The notes: a model not told the origin generated them from the sequence alone. Counted from the stretch's first letter, positions 8,206-16,132 are shown. The stretch is 30,081 nt of DNA from an uncultured Gammaproteobacteria bacterium (GCA_945788675.1 CALZMY010000100.1:1-30081), one strand, 5' to 3'. Translations and numbers: made by a program.

Positions 8206-8913
8206 ATGACACCGCATTTCGCAGAGCTGATGACGCTCGCCGCCGCATGGCTCACATACGGCATACTGCATTCACTGCTTGCCTCCCTCGGCTGCAAGGC
8301 GTGGTTTCAGGCACGCTGGCCGCAACTGATGCACGGCTATCGCATCGCATTCAATGTTATCGCCGTCGTGCTGCTGATTCCGATCCTCGTGCTCGAGCAA
8401 AGCTTTGACGCAGTGCCGCTGTGGTCGTGGGCAGGCACCGCTAAGGTAATCGCACTCTCACTAATCGCCGTTGCCATTTTAGGATTTATCTGGTCGACTC
8501 GTTATTACGACATGAGCCACTTCATCGGCACACGACAATGGCGTGATAAAAAAATCGCCACCGATGATGATGCGTTTACCATTTCGCCACTGCATCGTTT
8601 CGTCAGACATCCGTGGTATTCACTGGCGCTGGTCATCCTGTGGATGCGGGATATTGAGAGCACTACGCTGGTGACGAATCTGATGGTCAGCGGTTATTTC
8701 ATCATCGGCGCGCGACTGGAAGAGAATAAACTGATTGAACAGTTTGGAGAGCGGTATCGAGAATATCAGCGACGAGTGCCTGCGCTTGTGCCACGACCGT
8801 GGCGTTATCTGACAACGACGGAAGCAACACAGCTGGCCACACAAATCACTGCTACGCTTGAGAGCACAACCTGTGATCGTGTCGTGCAGCATGAAAAAGA
8901 TCATCTGAAATAA
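8206..8913 (+). CDS. Isoprenylcysteine methyltransferase-like integral membrane protein
   Basis: A 235-residue membrane protein with about five hydrophobic segments in the first 170 residues. Towards the C-terminus it has the conserved core of the ICMT/PEMT/NnrU superfamily: a membrane-proximal RHPWYSLALVILW motif and ARLEENKLIEQFGERYREYQ, which builds the SAM and substrate site in ICMT-type enzymes. Bacterial members methylate lipids or quinol-like substrates, or have unknown roles; the substrate cannot be read here. The C-terminal ~30 residues are polar and not conserved-looking. AAGGA lies about 11 bases upstream of the ATG, which is somewhat far, so the exact start is moderately certain. 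Confidence 0.8.
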   Translation: MTPHFAELMTLAAAWLTYGILHSLLASLGCKAWFQARWPQLMHGYRIAFNVIAVVLLIPILVLEQSFDAVPLWSWAGTAKVIALSLIAVAILGFIWSTRYYDMSHFIGTRQWRDKKIATDDDAFTISPLHRFVRHPWYSLALVILWMRDIESTTLVTNLMVSGYFIIGARLEENKLIEQFGERYREYQRRVPALVPRPWRYLTTTEATQLATQITATLESTTCDRVVQHEKDHLK

Positions 8914-9099
8914 GGTTGCGACTCATCCTTCACTTCGCTTCAATGATCTTGCGTTAAATATCTACAACCAGGCGAACCTTTCCCAAAGAGATTTACGTTC
9001 AATCCTCATTCGCTGAAATAGCCAGTCTGCCACCCAATCGCCTCCCGGCAAATGGTAGCCAGCAGAGTTTTTGGCTTGGATACTAGTAGAATTGCATTT

Positions 9100-9316
9100 T
9101 TTCGGCCTGGAGATTCCGCCGAGCTACTACCGGACACTTCACTGGTACCGGCAAGCCACGGAATAGCACGCCCAGTTTATGCTCCACCACATGCTTAGCA
9201 GAGGCCTCGGCACTCCTTCCAATGAAGCTCAGGCGCGACAGTGGCTTGAACAGGCCGCCACCAGCGGTCATCTGCGGGCGGAGGCACTGATCGACAATCC
9301 TGTGAAAGCGAAATAG
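9100..9316 (+). pseudogene. Decayed Sel1-repeat (SLR) protein fragment
   Basis: Plus-strand translation gives a typical Sel1-like repeat end. YYRTLHWYRQATE is followed by an in-frame TAG (9164-9166). Then AQFMLHHMLSRGLGTPSNEA, QARQWLEQAATSGHLRAEAL and a short tail run to the TAG at 9314-9316. The pattern W-(L/Y)-x-x-A-(A/T) and SRG-x-G is that of Sel1 repeats. No start or signal peptide remains, and upstream sequence back to 8914 shows no further repeat in frame. It is a remnant of the 3' end of a gene whose body has been lost. Confidence 0.65.
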
Positions 9317-9329
9317 GAGATTGCCGGCA

Positions 9330-9800
9330 TTAACCCATCTGCGACTGCAGATAATTTTGCAGGCCGACTTTATCGATCAGTCCCAACTGTTTCTCCAGCC
9401 AGTAGGTGTGATCTTCTTCTGTGTCGGTCAACATCGCTTCGAGAATTTCACGGGTCTGGTAGTCTTGCGCCTGCTCACATGCCGCAATGGCGTTACGCAG
9501 GTCGGCGATAACCTGACGTTCCAGCGCCAGGTCGTTTGCCAGCATCTCCGGCACGTCTTTGCCGATGTTAAGTCCACTACGCTGGGCCAGGTTTGGGGTA
9601 CCCTCCAAAAACAGAATACGTTTGATCAGGTGGTCGGCGTGCTGTTTCTCATCGTCCATCTCATGGTCGATGCGTTCATAGAGTTTGGACAAACCCCAGT
9701 CATCATACATGCGTGAGTGAATGAAGTACTGATCCATCGCGGTCAGTTCGCCTGCGAGGAGCTTGTTGAGGGTGCCAATAATCTCACTGTTACCTTTCAT
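9330..9800 (-). CDS. bfr: Bacterioferritin, ferroxidase-type subunit lacking the haem methionine
   Basis: A 156-residue bacterioferritin for iron storage as a 24-mer in the cytoplasm. All six di-iron ferroxidase ligands are present: E18, E51, H54, E94, E128 and H131 (E. coli E127/H130; there is a one-residue insertion here). The residue equal to haem-binding Met52 of E. coli Bfr is lysine (DEKQH), so it should not ligate haem by itself. The start has AGGAG nine bases upstream. It lies 12 bp downstream of a second bacterioferritin with the opposite set of residues, so the two are probably co-translated and co-assembled. Confidence 0.95.
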   Translation of the reverse strand: MKGNSEIIGTLNKLLAGELTAMDQYFIHSRMYDDWGLSKLYERIDHEMDDEKQHADHLIKRILFLEGTPNLAQRSGLNIGKDVPEMLANDLALERQVIADLRNAIAACEQAQDYQTREILEAMLTDTEEDHTYWLEKQLGLIDKVGLQNYLQSQMG

Positions 9801-9812
9801 AGTCGGTGCTCC

Positions 9813-10277
9813 TTACATCATTGCTTGCAGATAGTTTTTGCTGCCAACCTTGTCGATCAACGATAACTGGGTTTCCAGCCAGTCCATATGATCTTCCGTA
9901 TGCTCAAGGATATCTTCCAGCAGTTCACGACTGACATAGTCGGTGGCAGACTCGCAGTGGCCGATCCCTTCCACCAGTTGCGTGCGCATGGCAGTCACAA
10001 GTGTCACATCACCTCGTAACATTTCATCGGTATTTTCTCCGATCAACAACTTGCCCAGATCCTGGAGATTGGGCAATCCCTCCAGGAAGAGTACTCGCTC
10101 GATCAGATCATCAGCCTGCTTCATCGCTTTGATGGAGGCCTTGTAGGTGTGGTCATTGAGCGCATTTAGCCCCCAGTTTTTGTACATACGGGCATGGAGA
10201 AAGAATTGGTTGGTCGCAGTGAGTTCGTTCTTCAACACGCGGTTGAGAAGCTTTACTGTCGGTAGATCACTTTTCAT
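9813..10277 (-). CDS. bfr: Bacterioferritin, haem-binding subunit with a degenerate ferroxidase centre
   Basis: A 154-residue bacterioferritin that keeps haem ligand Met52 (KAMKQAD) but has lost most of the di-iron site: E51 is Ala, H54 is Gln, E94 is Val and E127 is Thr, while E18 and H130 remain. It should bridge haem but not oxidise iron. Two-subunit bacterioferritins with this split are known from Pseudomonas putida and Neisseria. AAGGAG seven bases before the ATG gives a strong start. It is the first gene of the pair, and a Fur-like element lies about 160 bp upstream. Confidence 0.95.
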   Translation of the reverse strand: MKSDLPTVKLLNRVLKNELTATNQFFLHARMYKNWGLNALNDHTYKASIKAMKQADDLIERVLFLEGLPNLQDLGKLLIGENTDEMLRGDVTLVTAMRTQLVEGIGHCESATDYVSRELLEDILEHTEDHMDWLETQLSLIDKVGSKNYLQAMM

Positions 10278-10420
10278 CGTCGACTCCTTCCAGTTGCATA
10301 TTGCTAAGAGGCAGGCTGGCTATCCGAATGGAGTGGCTGGCTGAACCAGATTGAGCTGGTTTTGTTTCTACAGAATCCAACAGAATGGTGAGCTGAAAAG
10401 CGACGCCTGTCAAGGCTAAA

Positions 10421-10454
10421 CAATTGAGTTACAAATGAATATTATTCTCAATTG
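10421..10454. promoter_or_regulatory. Inverted repeat containing a Fur-like site upstream of the bacterioferritins
   Basis: CAATTGAG (10421-10428) and CTCAATTG (10447-10454) are perfect 8-bp arms. Between and into them lies TGAATATTATTCTCA (10436-10450), a fair match to the 7-1-7 Fur consensus TGATAATnATTATCA. Its position 160 bp before the first bacterioferritin start fits iron-dependent control, but the match is imperfect. Confidence 0.45.
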
Positions 10455-10566
10455 CATTTAGCGCGGAAATGGGAGTTTTGTACTGAGGAAGCCAATACAT
10501 AACGCATTGAAAATTGAGATGAAGCGACTGTAACTGTGCTGTGCTACGGCCTGGTAAAAAATTCAG

Positions 10567-10830
10567 CTAGTCACTCGCGAGTATCGCATGGCCAAATAAA
10601 GGGAACAGATCTGTTGAACCACAGGAAGGTGCCTGTTTGGGGAGTGGTGGTCGCTCACTACGATTATGATCCGCGTGTTCTTTTAACATTGCCTTAGCGC
10701 AATGGCCACATTGACCACATTCTTTGGCGATACCAAGCTCGTTGCGTAGGTCGCGTAACGAGCTTGCCCCTTCATTAATGGCGGCTTTGATCTCTCTGTC
10801 AGTAACCTGTTCACAAATACATATATACAT
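10567..10830 (-). CDS. bfd: Bacterioferritin-associated ferredoxin
   Basis: Bfd carries a [2Fe-2S] cluster and delivers electrons to bacterioferritin haem to release stored iron. The ligands are visible as C4 and C6 (MYICICEQVTD) and the CGQC pair at about 38 and 41, followed by GHC. The core is of normal size (about 60 residues), with an extra ~25-residue tail rich in proline that is not usual. It lies upstream of the two bacterioferritin genes on the same strand, 289 bp away, with its own promoter region. A strong Fur-like site sits 59 bp upstream of the start. The Shine-Dalgarno is weak. Confidence 0.92.
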   Translation of the reverse strand: MYICICEQVTDREIKAAINEGASSLRDLRNELGIAKECGQCGHCAKAMLKEHADHNRSERPPLPKQAPSCGSTDLFPLFGHAILASD

Positions 10831-10888
10831 AATCTAAATAATAGTGCGCTGTTTGTGGCTGTCTGTTTAGTTGGTAGTAAAACACGAA

Positions 10889-10903
10889 TGAGAATGATTA
10901 TCA
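10889..10903 (-). promoter_or_regulatory. Fur box upstream of bfd
   Basis: On the minus strand TGATAATCATTCTCA matches the 7-1-7 Fur consensus TGATAATnATTATCA at all but one position. It overlaps a possible -35 (TTGATA) with TTTACT 17 bases further on, so Fur bound here would block bfd transcription when iron is plentiful. That matches the known regulation of bfd. Confidence 0.75.
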
Positions 10904-10917
10904 ACACCAATCGAAAC

Positions 10918-10948
10918 AAAAGTCGCTCAGAATCGGCGAGCGACTTTT
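10918..10948 (-). terminator. Terminator-like hairpin between the DUF2892 gene and bfd
   Basis: AAAAGTCGCTC and GAGCGACTTTT form a perfect 11-bp stem with a 9-nt loop. T-runs follow on the minus strand. It is 142 bp beyond the DUF2892 stop and just upstream of the bfd Fur box, so it would separate the two transcription units. Confidence 0.7.
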
Positions 10949-11044
10949 ACTAGACGTAACAATTACTTACCCAAACAAATGAGGCTATTCACCATTAATA
11001 ATGACCGAGAAGATTAACATCACTACTCATTCGCAATGACCTGT

Positions 11045-11070
11045 CGGGACCGCAATTGACCGCGATCCCG
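11045..11070. repeat. Hairpin just downstream of the DUF2892 gene
   Basis: CGGGACCGC and GCGATCCCG pair over nine positions with one mismatch and an 8-nt loop. It starts 20 bp after the DUF2892 stop codon. No T-run follows, so it is more likely an mRNA-stabilising hairpin than a terminator. Confidence 0.35.
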
Positions 11071-11089
11071 CCTGATGCACACCACCCAC

Positions 11090-11281
11090 TCAAGAGTGCT
11101 TTGTTTTACAGGTATTAATCCCGAGCAGTGCATATGGCGGACACCAGCCCATCAATGCTGTACCGATCAACACCAGACCGATGGCACCCCACCAGCTCTG
11201 GAAGTAGACCCCGGCACCAATCACTGCTAGCCCCACAACAAACCGAATTCCCCTCTCCACCTGACCAACATTCTTATTCAT
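11090..11281 (-). CDS. Small DUF2892 inner-membrane protein
   Basis: A 63-residue protein with two hydrophobic helices: FVVGLAVIGAGVYF and GAIGLVLIGTALMGW. The C-terminal signature GWCPPYALLGINTCK is typical of DUF2892, the family of the membrane part of YgaP. Members often stand beside rhodanese or sulfur-handling genes. I chose the ATG at 11279-11281 because GAGGAG lies seven bases upstream; a start at 11299 would add six residues. It follows the Crp/Fnr regulator by 113 bp on the same strand, which suggests it is a target or partner of that regulator. Confidence 0.85.
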   Translation of the reverse strand: MNKNVGQVERGIRFVVGLAVIGAGVYFQSWWGAIGLVLIGTALMGWCPPYALLGINTCKTKHS

Positions 11282-11357
11282 GATAATGCTCCTCTTCAAT
11301 AGTTCAAATTAGATCCATTATCAATATAGGTCTCTCCAGTGCGCCTGTATGTGACTA

Positions 11358-11385
11358 AAACACCTTTCTCGTAAACAGGGTGTTT
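11358..11385 (-). repeat. Inverted repeat between the Crp/Fnr gene and the DUF2892 gene
   Basis: AAACACC (11358-11364) and GGTGTTT (11379-11385) form a 7-bp stem ten bases beyond the regulator's stop codon. On the minus strand TTTT follows the stem only briefly. It may be a weak terminator of the regulator gene or an operator for the gene downstream. Confidence 0.35.
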
Positions 11386-11394
11386 CGAGATGAT

Positions 11395-12069
11395 TTACTG
11401 TCGGTAAGTCTGTAGACCAGGAAGGTCAGTAATGGTGAGCTTCCCTCGCGCACCTGCCACCAGGCCTTTTTCTTCAAACCCCTTGAGAATACGACTAACC
11501 ACCTCACGCGTAGTGCCCAGGTCTGAGGCAATTTCATGATGAGTAATGCTGACTGTTGCTCCTTGTGAAGCGATCGCAATCAGATAGGCGGCAATGCGCT
11601 CGTCCATACGATGGAAGGCAACATGCTCCAACACAGCTATCACATCCGTCAGCCGTTTCGAGATCAATCCAAAAATAAAGGCACTCCAGGGTTTAGATTC
11701 GCTCATCCACTCAGAGGCCTGCCTTGATGGAATAATCAGCGCCTCTACCTCTGTTTCTGTCGCAGCGATGGCTGGAAAAGGGGTATTGCTCATGATGCAT
11801 GAAGCGGTAAGCACACAGCTATCGCCACTGTTAATGCGGTAAAGCGTAATTTCACGCCCCGAATCGGCAAGTTTGTACACACGCACTTTACCGCTAACGA
11901 CCAACGCCAGTTGACCACATTCACTGCCCTCCGATGCAATAGTGTGACCTTCAGGAATATGTATTAGGGTAGCACTGCGAAAGAAATCGTTCCGAAACTC
12001 AGGAGTGGCGTTTGCCAGTAACGGAAAACCCTGGATCAGGCGTTGCTGTTGTTGCAGATTTTCTATCAC
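11395..12069 (-). CDS. Crp/Fnr-family transcriptional regulator with paired cysteines
   Basis: A 224-residue regulator. Residues ~15-125 form the cyclic-nucleotide-binding-type beta-roll (IPEGHTIASEGSECGQLALVVSGKVRVYKL). The C-terminal part is a Crp-type winged helix, with the recognition helix in EIASDLGTTREVVSRILKGFEEKGLV. There is no N-terminal Fnr-type four-cysteine cluster, so it is not an oxygen-sensing Fnr. The loop GDSCVLTASCIMS carries two cysteines six residues apart, a feature of regulators found beside DUF2892 and sulfur genes. A thiol- or sulfide-related signal is therefore a reasonable inference, not shown. The ligand-binding residues of cAMP-type Crp are not evident. Confidence 0.88.
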   Translation of the reverse strand: MIENLQQQQRLIQGFPLLANATPEFRNDFFRSATLIHIPEGHTIASEGSECGQLALVVSGKVRVYKLADSGREITLYRINSGDSCVLTASCIMSNTPFPAIAATETEVEALIIPSRQASEWMSESKPWSAFIFGLISKRLTDVIAVLEHVAFHRMDERIAAYLIAIASQGATVSITHHEIASDLGTTREVVSRILKGFEEKGLVAGARGKLTITDLPGLQTYRQ

Positions 12070-12235
12070 TGTCCTGTAACCACCTGAGATTTTTGCACTT
12101 GAATATAGAAAAGTCGAACAAGCGACCAGTTTAGCTGTAAAATTAATTTTTTACTTCGGTTAGTGACACGAATGAAGGGCAATGAACACTTAATGCTATC
12201 CAAATCATACTATTAATTATACGGAGAATAATGCC

Positions 12236-12760
12236 ATGTTAAAATCAATGACGAAATTTCACCTGGTGTTATGGCTGATGGTTAGCTCCATTTCTACGCT
12301 GTTTGCCGCAGACCTGCCCACTGGATTAGGGGATATTAAAGGACTGAAACACCCCTCTGCGAATTTATATTCTGCGGGACAACCTCAAGCCGAATCCTTT
12401 ACTGCACTCGCACAAGCGGGCATACGCCACGTTATCAACCTTCGCCCGCCCGCGGAGACACCTGACTTCAACGAAGCGGCCATCGCAACCCAGCAAAATA
12501 TGGCATACTACAACATTCCAATTAGCGGCACAGAGGATTTAACTCGCGATAACGTCAATCTATTAGATCGTGTATTGAGCAATATTGGCGATGAAAAAAC
12601 GCTGCTACATTGCTCCAGCAGTAACCGAGTCGGTGCATTGATGGCGTTACGCGCCGCGTGGAAAAATGGCGTATCAATCGAGCAGGCGATTTTAGAAGGT
12701 GAGCGCCACGGCCTGACAAAACTTCAGCCAGCGGTCATACGTATACTTTCAGAGCAATAG
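12236..12760 (+). CDS. Exported DUF442-type (tyrosine-phosphatase-like) protein
   Basis: A 174-residue protein with a Sec signal peptide (hydrophobic ~8-22, cleavage near LFAA|DLPTG). The mature part resembles the dual-specificity phosphatase-like DUF442 family: IKGLKHPSANLYSAGQP at the start, GIRHVINLRPPAETP in the core, and the P-loop H125-C126-SSSN-R131. The loop is Cys-x4-Arg rather than the classical Cys-x5-Arg, as I recall for DUF442 proteins such as the N-terminal part of Blh. The protein should act in the periplasm. GGAG lies nine bases upstream of the start. No partner gene is obvious. The substrate is unknown. Confidence 0.82.
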   Translation: MLKSMTKFHLVLWLMVSSISTLFAADLPTGLGDIKGLKHPSANLYSAGQPQAESFTALAQAGIRHVINLRPPAETPDFNEAAIATQQNMAYYNIPISGTEDLTRDNVNLLDRVLSNIGDEKTLLHCSSSNRVGALMALRAAWKNGVSIEQAILEGERHGLTKLQPAVIRILSEQ

Positions 12761-12949
12761 AAAGATATCTCTATAGTCGTCCTGAATGTCCACTGACTCA
12801 ATCACTGGTGCCGACTGAACAAAATAAACTTCTCATGACACAGTGGCTCGACGTACTCCATACGGCTAAACGATGAACGGTTCTGAGAAAACACTGAAAA
12901 CGCACCAGGATAGGCAATCAAATCTTCTCTCGGGCAGCGGCACCTCAAT

Positions 12950-13279
12950 ATGAAAATCAACATTCCAGCACTAGTAAAACTGACCTCTGAAAAAATAGTG
13001 GTTTCCCTTCTTTGTCTGTTTGCGAGCACAGCAATTACACAGGCGGAATCATATTTTTCTGAACCGGCCTATATCACGCTACGCGAATCCGACCAGATCG
13101 CCATATTTCCAGGCAAAGTCATATGGGATGGCGGGCCAAAAATGCTTTATACCTCAATCACTTCGAATGACAAGATTGTGGTTGGCAGCAGCCCCAGAGT
13201 TCTTACCCCAAAAATCGTTTTGGCACTCGCGGAACAGAACCTCATAGCTTTGAGTGGAAGTGCGCTATCCAACCCATAA
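12950..13279 (+). pseudogene. Truncated exported beta-propeller-like (YVTN/cytochrome-d1-like) fragment
   Basis: An open frame of 109 codons with a signal-peptide-like N-terminus (IVVSLLCLFASTAITQAESY). It is followed by a stretch resembling the first blade of YVTN/cytochrome-d1-type propellers: AYITLRESDQIAIFPGKVIW, then DGGPKMLYTSITSNDKIVV. Full-length members are 300 or more residues. Here the similarity ends after about 80 residues and the frame runs 38 bp into the 3' end of the opposite-strand GGDEF-EAL gene. No ribosome binding site is visible. I read it as the surviving 5' part of a lost gene. It might still be a short exported protein. Confidence 0.5.
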
Positions 13280-15695
13280 GTTCATCTGCAGGCATAGGCC
13301 GAGCAATGTAATAACCTTGAATCAGGTCGCATCCCATCTCTGCGAGTAGATCCCAGGCCTCTCGCGTATCAACACCTTCCGCCGTGACCTTGCGCCCCAT
13401 ATTATGGGCCAGATCGATGGTAGAGCGCACGATAACCAGGTCATCATTATCATTGACCATGTCCATCACAAATGACTTGTCGATTTTGATTTCATCGACG
13501 GGAAGCTGCTTAAGATAAGAGAGTGATGAATAGCCTGTGCCAAAATCATCAATCGCCAGACGCACGCCCATATTATCAAGTTGGCCGAGAATTTCTACTG
13601 CATGGCGAGGATCTGCCATAACCGCACTTTCTGTCAACTCCAATATCAAACGATCAGGTGGTAATTGGCGGTTCTCCAGTGCATCAGCAATTTGCTGCGG
13701 AAGGGAGGTATCCCGTAAATTGTGCATTGACAAATTGACAGCCACGGCGACATCCAGGCCAGCTTGATCAAATAGATCGCATTGGTTAATCGCTTCACCA
13801 ACAACCCACTCGGTAAGCGGATGAATCAAACCATTATGCTCAGCCAGACCGATAAATGTATCTGGCAGTAACAGGCCACGCTTTTTATGTTGCCAACGAA
13901 TCAATACTTCCAGTTCACTGACTCTTGACAGGGTGAGATCAAATTTGGGTTGGTAATATAAAACAAGCTCGTCCAGCTCAATCGCGTTGCGTAATTCACC
14001 CATCAACTCAAGCCGACCCAGACTATGTTCATCCTGCTCTGGATCGTAGATGCTATAGCCTACACCCTTGCGCTTAGCGACATACATCGCAACATCAGCG
14101 CGACGCAACAACGTTTGACTATCAGTGCCATGCTCGGGATAGAGCGCAACGCCGATACTCACACCTACATGAAAATGTTGCTCTTCAAGCACAAAACTCT
14201 CTTCCATTTCATTGACGAGTTTTTGTGCGGTTTGACATGCATGCTCAAACGTAACATCTGTTGGTAGCAACAATGCAAATTCATCCCCACCCGCACGCGA
14301 AATGGTATCTGATGCCCTTAATGAGTAAAGCATTCTTTCAGCAACCTGTTGTAACAGCAAATCGCCAACATGATGCCCCAAAGTATCATTGATCTCTTTA
14401 AAGTTATTAAGGTCCAGCATCAACAATGCGAGTGTCGTGTTGCGGCGCTGAGCAAGCTGTATCGCCTGCTCCAGGCGATCCTGCAATAGTACGCGATTGG
14501 GAAGATCTGTAAGCGAATCATGCATCGCCTGATATTCCAGCTGCTCATTGGCATCGGCCAGTTCCTCAGTGCGTTTCAGCACACGCATCTCCAGATCCTG
14601 GTGTAATGCCTTAATTTCGGTATCAGCCTGTTTGCGTGCTGTAATGTCCCGAACTACAATAATATGATGGCCAAATTGCTCAAGAGAAAGCCTGCGGCTG
14701 GTTATTTCCAGTGGAAACACACAGTGATCAGCGCGCTTTCCCCATAATTCCTGTGGGCTATGGCCTGTGTTCAAGGTTAGCCAATCACCATGAATTAGCG
14801 GTACGTTATTGTTTTGTGACCGCTCAACCTCATTTACATGCTCAGCAAAAAGAAGAGTAATATTTTTTCCTATCAATGTTGCACGATCATAACCAAATAG
14901 CCGCTCTACAGCCGGGTTCAAAGATTCGATGTTACCCGCCTCATTAACCGTGATAATACCGTCCATAACGTTATCCATCACATCTCGTATATACATCTCG
15001 CGTGATGCAATGGCTTCCGTTGTCTTGACCAGCTTCTGACGCATCAGTTCAAGATCATGCGCAAGACTCGCCACTTCAGACACACTGGTTTTAACATTCA
15101 GCTGCCTGGTTGAGGCGCCTGAGGAAACTTCACGTGCAGCATCCCGTAATTGGCGTATTGGCCGCGTCACTTGACGCCCCATTAACGTACCAAATATCAT
15201 AGATAACATGACATAACCAATTGCGAGGTATAGACCGTTTAAATAGGTCGCCTGGATTTGCTCATGTATGGTGGTTTCATCATAGCCCAATTGCAACTGC
15301 ATCAATTCGCCATCAGCTTCCACAGGAATGGTTATGTAATAGATCCTGTCGTCATGCTGCCCAAAAAAGAAGTCTTCCTGAAAAGGACTAGCAGGATCTA
15401 TATTGTCTGCAGTAATGGGCACTAGCGTAGCAAAGACAACCCGTCCTTCGAACAATGTGTCATCAATAATCGCATGGATCCTATCTAAAGAAGACTCTTT
15501 GGCCAGCAGTGCCGAGAATGATCTTGTATCAGAGCGTACTCGATCAATGAATCGTTGTTCATAACCTTCTTTGACGATAGTCGCGATACCGTAAAATAGT
15601 GATGGAATTAGTATTGCATGGATGATCAACCCACCAATAATCAGTCGTTTGCTGATCGAGCCGACAAATAGATTTAATTGATTGAACCGTGCCAT
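13242..15695 (-). CDS. Membrane sensor with HAMP, PAS, GGDEF and EAL domains
   Basis: An 817-residue cyclic-di-GMP enzyme. In order: TM1 (~18-42), a periplasmic sensor region (~43-151), TM2 (~153-173), HAMP (~174-222), PAS (~236-355), a coiled linker, GGDEF (~391-555) and EAL (~572-817). The cyclase site GGDEF is intact (469-473), with the inhibitory RxxD exactly five residues before it (RASD). The phosphodiesterase signature reads EVL instead of EAL but keeps the metal-binding glutamate. ELTES, DDFGTGYSS, K of IKIDKSFV and AEGVDT are all present, so both activities are possible. I chose ATG 15693-15695 (GGAG six bases upstream); it overlaps the preceding gene by 22 bp. It is the last gene of a porin / binding-protein operon. 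Confidence 0.93.
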   Translation of the reverse strand: MARFNQLNLFVGSISKRLIIGGLIIHAILIPSLFYGIATIVKEGYEQRFIDRVRSDTRSFSALLAKESSLDRIHAIIDDTLFEGRVVFATLVPITADNIDPASPFQEDFFFGQHDDRIYYITIPVEADGELMQLQLGYDETTIHEQIQATYLNGLYLAIGYVMLSMIFGTLMGRQVTRPIRQLRDAAREVSSGASTRQLNVKTSVSEVASLAHDLELMRQKLVKTTEAIASREMYIRDVMDNVMDGIITVNEAGNIESLNPAVERLFGYDRATLIGKNITLLFAEHVNEVERSQNNNVPLIHGDWLTLNTGHSPQELWGKRADHCVFPLEITSRRLSLEQFGHHIIVVRDITARKQADTEIKALHQDLEMRVLKRTEELADANEQLEYQAMHDSLTDLPNRVLLQDRLEQAIQLAQRRNTTLALLMLDLNNFKEINDTLGHHVGDLLLQQVAERMLYSLRASDTISRAGGDEFALLLPTDVTFEHACQTAQKLVNEMEESFVLEEQHFHVGVSIGVALYPEHGTDSQTLLRRADVAMYVAKRKGVGYSIYDPEQDEHSLGRLELMGELRNAIELDELVLYYQPKFDLTLSRVSELEVLIRWQHKKRGLLLPDTFIGLAEHNGLIHPLTEWVVGEAINQCDLFDQAGLDVAVAVNLSMHNLRDTSLPQQIADALENRQLPPDRLILELTESAVMADPRHAVEILGQLDNMGVRLAIDDFGTGYSSLSYLKQLPVDEIKIDKSFVMDMVNDNDDLVIVRSTIDLAHNMGRKVTAEGVDTREAWDLLAEMGCDLIQGYYIARPMPADELMGWIAHFHSKL

Positions 15696-16132
15696 AGTTC
15701 TCCAATGACTGTGATCCCCGGCAGGGTGTGAACAGATTGTTCCCACATGAAAGAAACCCATCCAGGGTTAGTGGTTAAACCATATTCCAATGAGGAGAGA
15801 TTTGATACATATGGCATGCGTTGCCCACCCTTATGTAATACCCGTGAGATCAGGCGTCGCTCATATGTGCGTGCTGACATAAAAACAATTTTCTGTAAAA
15901 AAATCTCATATAACAGGGGGTCGCTGTCATTGATTACAGCCACAATTCGAACCCCGTCTTTTATAATATCACCACCAAGAAAAAGTTGACGTATCTCTGT
16001 GTGGTCAAGTCTCACGTCACTCATGTGAGCACCCGCCACTAACACCACTTTTTTTTCTGCTGCAACAACAGTTGCTACGCCATTGCATAGCACTAATATA
16101 GCGAATATCAATGAAGTAAAGCGCACCCTCAT
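15674..16132 (-). CDS. PstS-like periplasmic substrate-binding protein (short)
   Basis: A 152-residue exported protein with a signal peptide (FTSLIFAILVLCNGVATVVAA). The mature part matches the short PstS-like family: RLDHTEIRQLFLGGDIIKDG, then VAVINDSDPLLYEIFLQKI and FMSARTYERRLISRVLHKGG. Such short proteins are common next to signalling genes and are unlikely to serve an ABC transporter alone. The ATG at 16130-16132 overlaps the porin stop (ATGA), and the 3' end overlaps the GGDEF-EAL start, so the three genes are translationally coupled. It probably senses a periplasmic ligand for the downstream enzyme (inference). Confidence 0.85.
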   Translation of the reverse strand: MRVRFTSLIFAILVLCNGVATVVAAEKKVVLVAGAHMSDVRLDHTEIRQLFLGGDIIKDGVRIVAVINDSDPLLYEIFLQKIVFMSARTYERRLISRVLHKGGQRMPYVSNLSSLEYGLTTNPGWVSFMWEQSVHTLPGITVIGELWHGSIN

